From: Xanthocytophaga flava
GTDB lineage: Bacteria; Bacteroidota; Bacteroidia; Cytophagales; 172606-1
Reading direction: 5' to 3'
Assembly (NCBI RefSeq): GCF_030068545.1
Contig: NZ_JASJOR010000033.1
Span: 1 to 64,000, forward strand
DNA: 64,000 nucleotides
Positions 8,375 through 17,216 of the stretch are shown one piece after another. A program made the position numbers and the translations under genes. Each line of letters opens with the position of its first letter. Positions within the stretch are counted from its first letter, which is position 1. A model generated the notes under the pieces. That model worked only from the letters and a program-made list of their open reading frames with translations, was not told the DNA's origin and ran no database searches.

Positions 8375-9304
8375 ATGTCTACAAACAGTGATTCTTTACA
8401 TAAAGGTAAAAAGCTGAGTAGTATAGAGTGCCCTTCCAATCTGGGATTGGCGAGATCTTCCTATGCCAGAGAGCCAGCGGTAAGGAGGCTTCCGGAATGG
8501 TTAAAGAAATGGGGCATTCATGCTGCTATTCATCCAGATAAAACTCTCAGAGTTGAGACTCCGGAATATGAAACCATACTTGATCCTGTAACAAATGTGC
8601 TTAACGCCGATAAGATCATTAGTTATGCCATCAAACAAAGCGAGGTAATGGCAAATGAGATAGACTCCGAATCTTTTCAGCTTATATTGGGCGGCGACTG
8701 TAGCCTGCTGATTGTCAGTGCTATTTCCTTTAAGAAAAAGGGTAGCTTTGGGCTGTTTTATCTGGATGGGCATACAGACTATAGTACACCTGCCCAGTCA
8801 CAATCACATGCTGCTGCTGGAATGGATCTGGCCATTGTATGTGGCATTGGACATCCAAAACTTACCAATATTTTCAATCTGCGTCCTTATATAGAGGAAA
8901 AGAATGTCTTTTGTGTATGTAACAGAGAGCATGATATAGAGGATGAAAAGCTTATTACTAACTCACAGATACACTATGTCCCCTTGGGACGGTTAAGAAA
9001 AACAGGTATACGACAAACTATTGTGCAGTTTATTGAAATGATAGAAACAAATAAGCTGGATGGCTTTTATATACACTTTGATGTAGATGTGTTGAATGAT
9101 AACATAATGCCAGCTGTTGATAGTCGGCAGGCAGATGGACTCTCATTCCGGGAACTACAGCAATTGCTACTGCCTTTACTGACAAGTCCCAAAATGTATG
9201 GTATGCAAATTACCATTCTTGATCCTGATCCTGACCCGGGTGCACAGTACACAAAGGCATTTATAAGTAATATCTCTCCCCTTATTCTTAAAGTAAAGCA
9301 ATGA
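8375..9304 (+). CDS. Arginase-family (ureohydrolase) enzyme
   Basis: A 309-residue ureohydrolase-fold protein starting at ATG 8375; an upstream GTG at 8339 is less likely. Binuclear-metal motifs are GGDCS (106-110), DGHTD (131-135) and the HFDVDVLND stretch (D236, D238). In arginase and agmatinase the first motif is GGDHS; here the metal-binding His is a Cys. I recall the same GGDCS with DGHxD in a bacterial subgroup of arginase-like proteins, so this is probably a subfamily trait rather than a broken site. The substrate (a guanidino or formimino compound) cannot be assigned. The stop overlaps the next start by four bases (ATGA), so the two genes are translationally coupled. Confidence 0.85.
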   Translation: MSTNSDSLHKGKKLSSIECPSNLGLARSSYAREPAVRRLPEWLKKWGIHAAIHPDKTLRVETPEYETILDPVTNVLNADKIISYAIKQSEVMANEIDSESFQLILGGDCSLLIVSAISFKKKGSFGLFYLDGHTDYSTPAQSQSHAAAGMDLAIVCGIGHPKLTNIFNLRPYIEEKNVFCVCNREHDIEDEKLITNSQIHYVPLGRLRKTGIRQTIVQFIEMIETNKLDGFYIHFDVDVLNDNIMPAVDSRQADGLSFRELQQLLLPLLTSPKMYGMQITILDPDPDPGAQYTKAFISNISPLILKVKQ

Positions 9305-10293
9305 AGACACTATGTATAAATATGGCTATATCAGGCTTTCTGCTATTGTTGAATTGTGTGATTTGTCTGGGACAAAAGAATGATGCTACCTATACCTACT
9401 TTAACCTGCCAGCACCTAAAGATATCCCTATTGTATTTGCCAGTGGTATTATCTCCACTCAGCACAACGAGTATAATAGTACTTTTTCACCAGATGGCAA
9501 TGCTTTTTTATATACAATTGCCAACAACACCTTTTATAATAGGTTCTATACAATTTTCATCTGTAGGAAAGTAAAAGAAAAATGGTCTTCTCCGGAAATT
9601 GCTTCTTTTTCAGGGCAATATAGCGATGCTGATCCGTTCTTTACTCCTGATGGCAAAGGAGTTTATTTTATCTCAACACGACCTGTTACAGGAAAAACTG
9701 TTAGAACCGATTTTGATATCTGGTATGTTGGCTATCAGAACGGAACCTTTGGCGAACCTCAACATCTGGATAATCAGATTAACTCATCCAATGATGAATT
9801 ATATCCCTCTGTTTCTGCAAGAGGAAACCTGTATTTCGCTACTAAAAATGAAAACACTGGCTATGATCTGATGATTGCTCGTTATGAGGATGGGCAGTTC
9901 CGAAAACCAGTAGGAGTAAGTGATTCAATCAATACAGACAAAACAGAATTTGATGCTTTTGTTGCACCTGATGAGTCCTATATTATCTATACTTCTATGG
10001 GAGGTAAGGATAATATAGGAAGTGGAGATCTGTATATTAGTTTTCGTAAAGGTAACTATTGGACAACTGGTAAAAGCCTCGGAAATAAGCTGAATTCTGT
10101 ACATATGGATCAATGCCCTATGGTCTCTCCTGATGGGAAATTTTTATTTTTTACCAGTTTCAGAGATTCGCAACCCTATCACTTTAAGAAGCCGGTTTCA
10201 ACTACTGCCTATCTGAAAATCCTTGATTCTCCTTTAAACGGCCTTGGAAATATATTCTGGGTGGACTTGCATAATATTATAGATAACCTGTAA
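9301..10293 (+). CDS. Secreted PD40/TolB-like beta-propeller protein
   Basis: A 330-residue protein with a signal peptide (SGFLLLLNCVICLGQ) and repeated PD40 motifs: NSTFSPDGNAFLYT, DPFFTPDGKGVYFIS, YPSVSARGNLYFAT, DAFVAPDESYIIYTS and CPMVSPDGKFLFFTS, the pattern of a TolB/WD40-like propeller. Such proteins are abundant in Bacteroidota as extracytoplasmic binding modules. It is coupled to the arginase-like gene by ATGA overlap. Its ligand is not predictable. Confidence 0.87.
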   Translation: MKTLCINMAISGFLLLLNCVICLGQKNDATYTYFNLPAPKDIPIVFASGIISTQHNEYNSTFSPDGNAFLYTIANNTFYNRFYTIFICRKVKEKWSSPEIASFSGQYSDADPFFTPDGKGVYFISTRPVTGKTVRTDFDIWYVGYQNGTFGEPQHLDNQINSSNDELYPSVSARGNLYFATKNENTGYDLMIARYEDGQFRKPVGVSDSINTDKTEFDAFVAPDESYIIYTSMGGKDNIGSGDLYISFRKGNYWTTGKSLGNKLNSVHMDQCPMVSPDGKFLFFTSFRDSQPYHFKKPVSTTAYLKILDSPLNGLGNIFWVDLHNIIDNL

Positions 10294-10371
10294 AAAGGAT
10301 GGGATGATTACCTATAAGGTAATTTGTACTTTGTTCGTTACTTTTGCTGTATATTTCATTTTTATAGTTAT

Positions 10372-11187
10372 ATGAGTAGCAAAAACGAAGGTAACCAGTA
10401 AGATAAGATCTTCAAAGAGAACCTGGAATCTGTTACTCTGGCACTCATTGAAAAAGTACTTCACATACAGGTGTCTTCTTATGAACGCCTTCCACAGGAA
10501 CTACAACGTACAGTAGAAAGAAGGCCTGATCAACTCCTGAAAATTACAGACAAACAAGGCTATACTTTCTTGTTGCAGCTTGAATTCCAACTGGTAGATG
10601 AAGAGGGTATGGTGTATCGGATGTTGGAATACAGAGGTATGCTCTCCCGAAAATATGAACTGTCAGTAAAACAGTATGTGATCTTTCTTTCCGATCAGCA
10701 ACCCAAGATGCAGACCCGTATTGAAGAACCCGATCTGTCTTATGCGTTTCGGTTAGTCCAATTTTCTACTATTGACTATGAGTTGTTTCTCTCTTCCGAG
10801 AAAGGAGATGAAGTGGTGTTTGCTATATTGGGTAAGTTTGGTAATACCCATCCGGAAGAGGCAGTTGCCCGGATTGTAGAGCGAATAAACCAGACTTCAG
10901 TTTCTAAAAGTGAACTACAACGTCACTTGCAACAATTACGTATATTAGCTAACTTGCGTAAACTAACGCCTTTTATAGAAATCATGATTGACTCGATTAC
11001 TCCATACATCAAAAAAGACGACGATTTCCTTTTTAGAGAAGGGAAGATAGAAGGAATGGAACAAAAAACACGAGAAACTATTCTGAAATTGCTGAAAGAT
11101 GGGGTGTTGACCACTCAGCAACTGGCTTCTTATTTTGATGTGACCGAAGAGTTTGTAGAAGAGTTGCGGAAGAGTCTTTCTCAATAA
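10372..11187 (+). pseudogene. Rpn-family recombination-promoting nuclease, copy 1, interrupted at codon 10
   Basis: Homologue of the intact copy at 30676-31503. Reading from ATG 10372 gives MSSKNEGNQ then TAA (10399-10401), where copy 2 has TAC (Tyr); the rest is open to 11187. A shorter product could start at 10471. The nuclease core RRPDQLLKITDKQGYTFLLQLEFQ supplies the acidic and E-x-Q residues of the PD-(D/E)XK-type Rpn (Transposase_31) fold. The family is linked to RecA-independent recombination and, more recently, to anti-phage defence with an intragenic antitoxin. An in-frame ATG at 10984 (MIDSITPYIKK) could start such a C-terminal product, which would survive the nonsense codon. The EGKL repeats seen in copy 2 are absent. 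Confidence 0.75.
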
Positions 11188-11214
11188 GCGGGTTTTATCA
11201 TCAGAAAGATACCT

Positions 11215-11242
11215 GGTCTGGACATTCGTTCAGACCTTTTTT
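11215..11242 (+). terminator. Rho-independent terminator of rpn copy 1
   Basis: GGTCTGGAC, loop ATTC, GTTCAGACC, then six T. The same hairpin follows rpn copy 2, so gene and terminator were duplicated together. Confidence 0.85.
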
Positions 11243-11497
11243 GTTGTAAAGGGATACATAACTGAAGTACTGAAAGAAGATTGGACTTTGGGTGAGCCAT
11301 TTGAAACTCTACGCCAAAGTCAAATCTGAAGTCAAATCAAATAATGAAGATCTTCTTAACTCATCTTGTTTGGTAGTTAGGGTAACGGGAAAAATACTGA
11401 AGATAGCTCACACATTACTTATATATAGGTCTTTCCGTCTTCATATAGAAGATATAATAATAATATCCTTTGTGAGAACTGATAAAATAGTCCGGAT

Positions 11498-11635
11498 TTA
11501 AAAAGGCTTACAGTCTACTATACCGCGAGAAGTAGTAATGATGCTGGAACAGATAGAGAAGTAGGCAAAAGAATATAACTTGCCTGTGTCAGACAGAGAA
11601 TAAGCTGTCTGCATGATTACTGCTAAATAATTCAT
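11498..11635 (-). other. 45-codon ORF downstream of riboswitch copy A (doubtful)
   Basis: It starts seven bases after the riboswitch unit in the sense direction (ATG at 11635) and ends TAA at 11500-11498. Its sequence is unlike the small ORF behind copy B. Only its position supports it; it may be chance. Confidence 0.15.
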
Positions 11636-11644
11636 TGTTTTTTG

Positions 11645-11752
11645 TTAATTTATCTTTACCAATAAGGTCAGGACGTAGCACTGTTTCCGGGTGGTCAGAA
11701 AGTTGCTGGAAGTTCTGCGAGCCTGTTCTCTCCCTTCCTCTATATAAATTAA
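11645..11752 (-). promoter_or_regulatory. SAM-I-like riboswitch, copy A (orphan)
   Basis: Sense strand is minus. A 9-bp P1 (TTAATTTAT with ATAAATTAA) encloses GGAAG...CTTCC (P2), the AGCAAC element, the GTGCTAC-TCC element and a short P4 followed by AAAGATAA, the layout of the SAM-I class in Bacteroidota. Compared with copy B it has CTACGTCC instead of CTACTTCC in a conserved stretch and an extra C in the P3 loop, so it may be impaired. No methionine gene follows; the transcript would run toward the 3' side of rpn copy 1. Confidence 0.62.
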
Positions 11753-11788
11753 CTAATTAATCGGTGGTGCTTAATTAGTAAGATGATG

Positions 11789-11819
11789 CAAATGTAGAGA
11801 CTAATTTTTGATTTCCAAA
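11789..11819 (-). promoter_or_regulatory. Promoter of riboswitch copy A
   Basis: On the minus strand TTTG (11819-11816), 19 bases, then TACATTTG (11796-11789): an exact fit to the Bacteroidota TTTG-N19-TAnnTTTG promoter. Confidence 0.7.
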
Positions 11820-12079
11820 TTATATCTCTACTTTTTCTGTAGAGATTTAGAAAAAAATTTTTGATGTAAAAAGGAAGTGTTTTTAATAGGATATATAAGT
11901 GAAAATAGATAATGTTTAGTTTATTTTAATTTGTAATTATTTGATTGTCAATTGTTTTTGTAAATAATGTGTACTTTTAGTGTAGATGATTTCTAGTGGG
12001 ATACATACTTGTAAAAAAGTAGTATATTACATATATCCTTATTAAATTATGGTATCTCTATAAAAAAAGTAGAGAATTG

Positions 12080-12110
12080 TTTGGATTTGTTTCTAGCGGC
12101 TTTAACTTTG
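12080..12110 (+). promoter_or_regulatory. Promoter of the SusC/sulfur-oxidation operon
   Basis: TTTG (12080-12083), 19 bases, TAACTTTG (12103-12110), an exact match to the Bacteroidota consensus. It would give an untranslated leader of over 500 bases before the susC start at 12653. Confidence 0.65.
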
Positions 12111-12513
12111 TATCACAAATTTGTTAATCGTCAACTACTATCAGCTAGTAATGACTATAGATCCAATGTATGAAAAATAGCCATACAGCGCTTCCAATGA
12201 CTTGTTGATCCATTCTTAGAGAGATTTTATCTCTCCGACAAGTAATATACACGAAAAAAATATCGGGCTGCTTCTTACACTATTTGAAGTATTTTCTGCT
12301 CTTCAGGAGATGCTGCATATAGTTGTTGGGTTTGTATTGACTATAGAATCAGTTCGATTCAGAAAACAACAGAATTACTTTCGCTGAAAAGGAGAGGTTA
12401 TATACTTAAAAAACAACATCTTATGGAGTCTATTTACAGCGATACCTAGAAATGATACTTACAATACTTTAAAGAGATCGTGCTCTCATTAAAGAAATAT
12501 ATTATACAAAATT

Positions 12514-12621
12514 TCCCATGATACAAAGAAACTGGTAAGACGCGAATCTTACCAGCCTGAGCGAAGATCAGTATCGTAACGCCAATCACTCACTGATCCT
12601 CTGTTGGTTTTGGTCATGGGA
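12514..12621 (+). promoter_or_regulatory. Predicted three-way-junction RNA in the susC leader
   Basis: Outer stem TCCCATGA (12514-12521) with TCATGGGA (12614-12621); inner hairpin 1 CTGGTAAGA (12532-12540) with TCTTACCAG (12547-12555), loop CGCGAA; inner hairpin 2 GATCAGT (12566-12572) with ACTGATC (12592-12598). All three stems are perfect and the joining segments are 10, 10 and 15 bases. It ends 31 bases before the start codon. I could not match it to a named riboswitch. It may be a metabolite-sensing leader or an sRNA/protein target. Confidence 0.5.
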
Positions 12622-12652
12622 TACCCCTTAACCTTATAAACCGCTTAAAGAT

Positions 12653-15600
12653 ATGAAAACTTTTACAAGTAGTTTTCTGTGCGAAAAGCTATTTTCTAAA
12701 ATTACACCCTCTCTTTTTATTGTCACCCTGCTAGGTGCCAATACTCTTCATGCCGAACCTAGTAGATCTGGCTCTTCTTTTTCTGTGAAAGCTTCTGCTT
12801 ATCAAGCAGTTCCTATTGAAGGAAAAGTTACAGATGAAAAGGGCAACGGCCTTCCAGGTATCACCATCCTTGTTAAGGGTACTACCAGTGGTACAACTAC
12901 TGATGCAGATGGTAAGTTTGCGCTTGCTGTGCCAGATGAGAATGCTGTATTGGTTCTATCCTATATTGGATATAGAACAAAAGAAGTGTCTGTGGGCAAG
13001 CAGAAAAACTTGTCTATTGCACTGGAACCCGATACCAAACAACTTAGTGAGATTGTCATTGTGGGGTATGGTACTCAGGAACGTAAAAATCTGATTGGCT
13101 CTGTAACCAAGGTAAACCCGGCCGAAACCAAGAGTATCCCCACGGGTAGTTTTGATGCCCAGTTGCAGGGACAAGCTGCTGGTTTGCAGATTAACTCCAA
13201 CACAGGCGTGCCTGGTGATGGAATCTTTATACGAGTACGGGGTACTACTTCCATTAATGCAGGCAACGATCCGTTATATGTGGTGGATGGAGTATTTATA
13301 AACAATACCAGTTTGCAAACGGTCAATACCGGAGGTAGAGCTACTTCGCCTATTGCCGATATCAACCCTGCCGATATCGAAAGTATTGAAGTTTTGAAAG
13401 ACGCCTCTGCTACCGCTATTTATGGTTCTCGTGGGGCTAATGGTGTTGTCATTGTAACAACCAAACGCGGGAATTACAATGCAAAGCCACAATTGAACTT
13501 CAACCACTCACAGGGTTGGGCCTGGGCTCCTGAAAACAGATTATGGAAACTGACTACAGGTCCTCAGCATGCCGAACTGATCAATGAATACTGGATTAAT
13601 TCAGGTATCGATAATCCTGCACTAAAGCAAACATATGAAAATCGTCCTTTCCGGCCTAAGTCAGAAGGTGGACGAGGTTTGCCAGAAGAACAAAACACCT
13701 ACGACCGACTACATGAACTTTTCCGTACAGGACGTGTCGCAAACTATGATCTGTCTTTAAACGGAGGCTCAAAAGCCACAAAATATTATATAGGAGGTGG
13801 TTATACCCGCCAAGAAGCGAACATTAAACCCATCTATTTTGAAAGAGCCAGTTTTAAAGTAAATCTGGATCAGCAGATCAATGATAAAGTCCAGATTGGA
13901 GTGAGCAATACCCTTTCACGTTCATTCCGGAATCAGGCACGTGCAGGAGATGGTCCTCAGGGTGGATTGCTTCAATCGGCATTACATACCCCTACATATC
14001 TGCCTGAATACAACGAAGATGGTACACCTGCCAGATGGGCTGGATTTGATAACCTGAAAGTATTGCTGGATAATTATGATGTAAATACTGTCAGCTTACG
14101 TTACATTGGCAATTTGTATGCAGATATAGAACTTCTGCCTGGACTAAAGTTGCACAGCAGCTTTGGTATTGACTATAATCACTATGATGAGTCTGAATAC
14201 TGGAACGACAAAACACAGTTAGGGGCTTCTCCAACCAATGGCCTGGCTACTTCGTCCCTGACACAAAACAGTACGTGGCTTAATGAGCAAACTCTTTCCT
14301 ACCGGAAATCCTTTGGTACACAACATACCTTTGGAGCCTTTATCGGAAATTCACTGCAGAGCAATGTGCAAAACAATACGGCCGCTCAGGGTAGCGGCTT
14401 TCCAAGCAACTCGTATAAACAGATTTCTTCAGCTTCTACACGTACTTCATCACAAAGCTGGACAAAAAGTACACTGGCCTCCTTCTTTGGGCGGGTAGAT
14501 TACAACTATGCCAGTAAATACTTTATCGAATTGAGTGTACGTGCTGACGGTTCTTCCCGCTTTGGGGCCAATAACCGTTGGGGATATTTCCCTGCAATTG
14601 GAGCAGCTTGGAGAATCAAAGAAGAAAGTTTCCTGAAGGATATTGAGTTTATCAGCGATCTGAAATTGCGTGGGAGCTATGGCATTACTGGTAACCAAAA
14701 CGGCATCAGCAACTTTGCTGCAAGAGGCCTATGGTCAGGGGAAGGTGGGTATCCGGATAACACTACAGGTGGAGATCTGGCCGGAACTGCCCCTCAACAG
14801 TTAGGAAATCCAAACCTGAGATGGGAAAAAACACGTCAGTTCAATGCCGGTCTGGATTTGGGCTTACTGAATGGACGTATTGGAGTAGAATTCAATGTGT
14901 ACTCCAAGTATACAACGGATGTGTTACTGGAAGAGCCTGTTCGTGCTATTACGGGCTTTAACTCCTACTACAGTAATATCGGTGAAATCAGCAATAAGGG
15001 ATATGAACTGGCAATTACCAGTGAAAACATTCGCAAAGGAGATTTCAGCTGGAGAACTTCCTTTAATATATCCGGAAACGTAAATAAGATTGAAAAACTG
15101 CCTGTACCAATCAATATGTATAACCGTAACTGGGTACGTATGGAACAAGGACATTCTATGTATTCTTTCTGGCTTTACAAACAGGAATATGTAGATACAC
15201 AAACAGGACAAGCTGTATTTCAAGATGTAAACACGGATGGTAGTATCACCGCATCTGATCGTCAGATTATAGGAAATGCAGTACCTAAGTTTTTCGGAGG
15301 ATTATCTAATACTATTACCTACAAAGGATTTGATGCAGGAATTATCTTCTCCTATCAATATGGGAATAAGGTATTCAATCTGAACCGTTTCTTTGGTGAA
15401 GGCGGTGGAACCCGTGATGCAAACCGGGTATTGTTTGCCAGTCAGCTAAAACGCTGGCAGAAGCCGGGTGATGTAACAGATGTGCCACGTCTGACCAGTG
15501 TAGGCAATAACTATAAGCTGGAACAAAACAGCCGCTTTCTGGAAGATGGTTCGTTCCTGAAGCTTTCTACAGTTACATTAGGATATACACTGCCTAAAGA

Positions 15601-15790
15601 ATTGACAACCCGTGTCAGAATTGAGAAACTGAGATTCTATGTAACTGGTAGTAACCTGTTTATCGTCACAAAATACACAGGTGCTGATCCGGAATCTAAT
15701 GTTACCAGCAGCCAGACTGTGCAAGGTCTCGACTTAGGAACTCCTCCTCAGCCACGTTCTATCCAGGTAGGAGTAAATGTTACGCTATAA
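12653..15790 (+). CDS. SusC/RagA-type TonB-linked outer-membrane transporter
   Basis: A 1045-residue SusC homologue. A signal region (residues 1-35) is followed by a carboxypeptidase-regulatory-like domain (VPIEGKVTDEKGNGLPGITILVKGTT, about 53-130), the plug (SEIVIVGYGTQERKN; YVVDGVFI; IESIEVLKDASATAIYGSRGANGVVIVTTKRG) and the 22-strand barrel ending in IQVGVNVTL. With SusD it forms a lidded TonB-driven importer of oligomers or other large ligands across the outer membrane. It is the first gene of the eight-gene plus-strand cluster that contains SoxCD and a sulfate exporter, so the cargo may be an organosulfur compound rather than a plain glycan. Its transcript has a long structured leader. 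Confidence 0.95.
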   Translation: MKTFTSSFLCEKLFSKITPSLFIVTLLGANTLHAEPSRSGSSFSVKASAYQAVPIEGKVTDEKGNGLPGITILVKGTTSGTTTDADGKFALAVPDENAVLVLSYIGYRTKEVSVGKQKNLSIALEPDTKQLSEIVIVGYGTQERKNLIGSVTKVNPAETKSIPTGSFDAQLQGQAAGLQINSNTGVPGDGIFIRVRGTTSINAGNDPLYVVDGVFINNTSLQTVNTGGRATSPIADINPADIESIEVLKDASATAIYGSRGANGVVIVTTKRGNYNAKPQLNFNHSQGWAWAPENRLWKLTTGPQHAELINEYWINSGIDNPALKQTYENRPFRPKSEGGRGLPEEQNTYDRLHELFRTGRVANYDLSLNGGSKATKYYIGGGYTRQEANIKPIYFERASFKVNLDQQINDKVQIGVSNTLSRSFRNQARAGDGPQGGLLQSALHTPTYLPEYNEDGTPARWAGFDNLKVLLDNYDVNTVSLRYIGNLYADIELLPGLKLHSSFGIDYNHYDESEYWNDKTQLGASPTNGLATSSLTQNSTWLNEQTLSYRKSFGTQHTFGAFIGNSLQSNVQNNTAAQGSGFPSNSYKQISSASTRTSSQSWTKSTLASFFGRVDYNYASKYFIELSVRADGSSRFGANNRWGYFPAIGAAWRIKEESFLKDIEFISDLKLRGSYGITGNQNGISNFAARGLWSGEGGYPDNTTGGDLAGTAPQQLGNPNLRWEKTRQFNAGLDLGLLNGRIGVEFNVYSKYTTDVLLEEPVRAITGFNSYYSNIGEISNKGYELAITSENIRKGDFSWRTSFNISGNVNKIEKLPVPINMYNRNWVRMEQGHSMYSFWLYKQEYVDTQTGQAVFQDVNTDGSITASDRQIIGNAVPKFFGGLSNTITYKGFDAGIIFSYQYGNKVFNLNRFFGEGGGTRDANRVLFASQLKRWQKPGDVTDVPRLTSVGNNYKLEQNSRFLEDGSFLKLSTVTLGYTLPKELTTRVRIEKLRFYVTGSNLFIVTKYTGADPESNVTSSQTVQGLDLGTPPQPRSIQVGVNVTL

Positions 15791-15823
15791 ACCTTAATTC
15801 TTGTTGCAAAACAGTAATTACCT

Positions 15824-17170
15824 ATGAAGATTAACCATACCTTTCGATATATTCTGCTCATCGCATTCTCTCTGTCATTGAATAGTTGCAAGGATTTTCT
15901 GGATGTGCAGCCTCAAAGTTCTGTTTCAGACGATCAGACCATTGTAGATGAAGCTTCTGCCAAAACTGCCACACGGGGTATGTACCGTCAACTGGCCAGT
16001 GATAGTTATTATGGCTCACTCTTTCAATCTATTGGATACCTGTCTGGTGATAATATTGTTTGGACAGGTTCGCAATCCATTATCCAGGATTTTATTAACC
16101 ATGATGTGAAATCTGATAATGGAAACATTGCCACTGTGTGGTCCGGAATTTATGAAACCATTAACCGGGCCAATCATATTATTGCCAAAGTACCTCTTGT
16201 AACGGATGATTCTTTTACAGAAGCAGAACGAAATGCTTTGTTGGGAGAGGCGTATTTTGTGAGAGGGCTATGCTATTTTGATCTCGCCAGAACCTGGGGT
16301 GGTGTACAGATCGTATTAACGCCTACTGTTTCAGCTACAGATAAAAATGGGATCAAACGTAGTTCCCTTGCTGACACCTATGCACAGGTATTGGCTGACC
16401 TTACTAAGGCAGAAACACTGCTGACCAATACTACCAACCGTTACCGGGCTACACAAAAGACAGCCAGAGCATTACTGGCACGTTATTACCTCTACCAGGA
16501 AAATTGGGCTCAGGCAGAAGCGTATGCTGATAAAGTAATAGGGGATACCGATTACGAACTGGTTAAGCCTTATAGTGCATTTTTCAGCAACCAGGCTGTG
16601 GCTACAAAAGAGTCTGTTTTTGAACTAGCTTATAGCTCGACCTATACCAATGGCCATCGTACCTACTGGCAGCCGCCTGCCAATGGAGGAACACGTCAAT
16701 GGGCGCCCAATACTACCTTTATCTCTTTGGTAAGTGATGAAAATGTGGGAGGAAACCGCAGTGCTCTGATTGCCAAAACCACTGCTGGACTATGGTATGG
16801 CAATATGTATTACCGAAGTCCTGCCACAGATCCTGCATTTGTGATTCGTATTGCTGAATTATATCTAATCCGTTCAGAGGCGCGTGCCCATCAGGATAAA
16901 TTAGCGGATGCTCTGGATGATCTGAACGCTATTCGTGACCGGGCAGGTCTTTCGGATAGCCCTGCTCAGACACAGGAGGAAATTCTGCTGGCGATTGAGA
17001 ACGAACGTCGTCTGGAGTTTGCCTTTGAACCACATCGTTGGTTTGATCTGGTACGTACCCATCGGGTTGAAGCGGTGTTGGGGGTAACTAATACCAATAA
17101 ATATGTACTCCCTATTCCTATCACGGAAGTTACAGTAGATGAATCCCTGGAGCAGAATACAGGGTATTGA
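15824..17170 (+). CDS. SusD/RagB-family outer-membrane lipoprotein
   Basis: A 448-residue partner of the preceding SusC, 33 bases downstream. The signal ends in a lipobox (LSLNSC, mature Cys22), followed by the typical SusD opening KDFLDVQPQSSVSDDQ. SusD features include RANHIIAKV, EAYFVRGLCYFDLARTWGGV and the C-terminal motif RIAELYLIRSEARA...LNAIRDRAGL, ending ENERRLEFAFEPHRWFDLVRT and YVLPIPITEV. It would bind the ligand at the cell surface and act as the lid on SusC. Confidence 0.95.
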   Translation: MKINHTFRYILLIAFSLSLNSCKDFLDVQPQSSVSDDQTIVDEASAKTATRGMYRQLASDSYYGSLFQSIGYLSGDNIVWTGSQSIIQDFINHDVKSDNGNIATVWSGIYETINRANHIIAKVPLVTDDSFTEAERNALLGEAYFVRGLCYFDLARTWGGVQIVLTPTVSATDKNGIKRSSLADTYAQVLADLTKAETLLTNTTNRYRATQKTARALLARYYLYQENWAQAEAYADKVIGDTDYELVKPYSAFFSNQAVATKESVFELAYSSTYTNGHRTYWQPPANGGTRQWAPNTTFISLVSDENVGGNRSALIAKTTAGLWYGNMYYRSPATDPAFVIRIAELYLIRSEARAHQDKLADALDDLNAIRDRAGLSDSPAQTQEEILLAIENERRLEFAFEPHRWFDLVRTHRVEAVLGVTNTNKYVLPIPITEVTVDESLEQNTGY

Positions 17171-17216
17171 TTCTGCCTGTTTTTATCTAATGTCAAGACT
17201 TTAAAATTGATAGATT

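Larger units (their letters stand above)
11642..11847 (-). repeat. Inverted long repeat, copy A (promoter plus SAM-I-like riboswitch)
   Basis: Matches 31651-31855 in reverse complement over 206/205 bases with four substitutions and one single-base indel by hand alignment. The flanking sequences are unrelated, so the duplicated unit is exactly promoter plus aptamer. Confidence 0.9.

Noticed and set aside
11642..11847. First considered as an SRP RNA, MITE or IS end because of its repeated copy
   Set aside because: No SRP loop signature, no terminal inverted repeats; the P1 stem, AGCAAC, GTGCTACTTCC and AAAGATAA elements and the consensus promoter fit a SAM-I-type riboswitch better.
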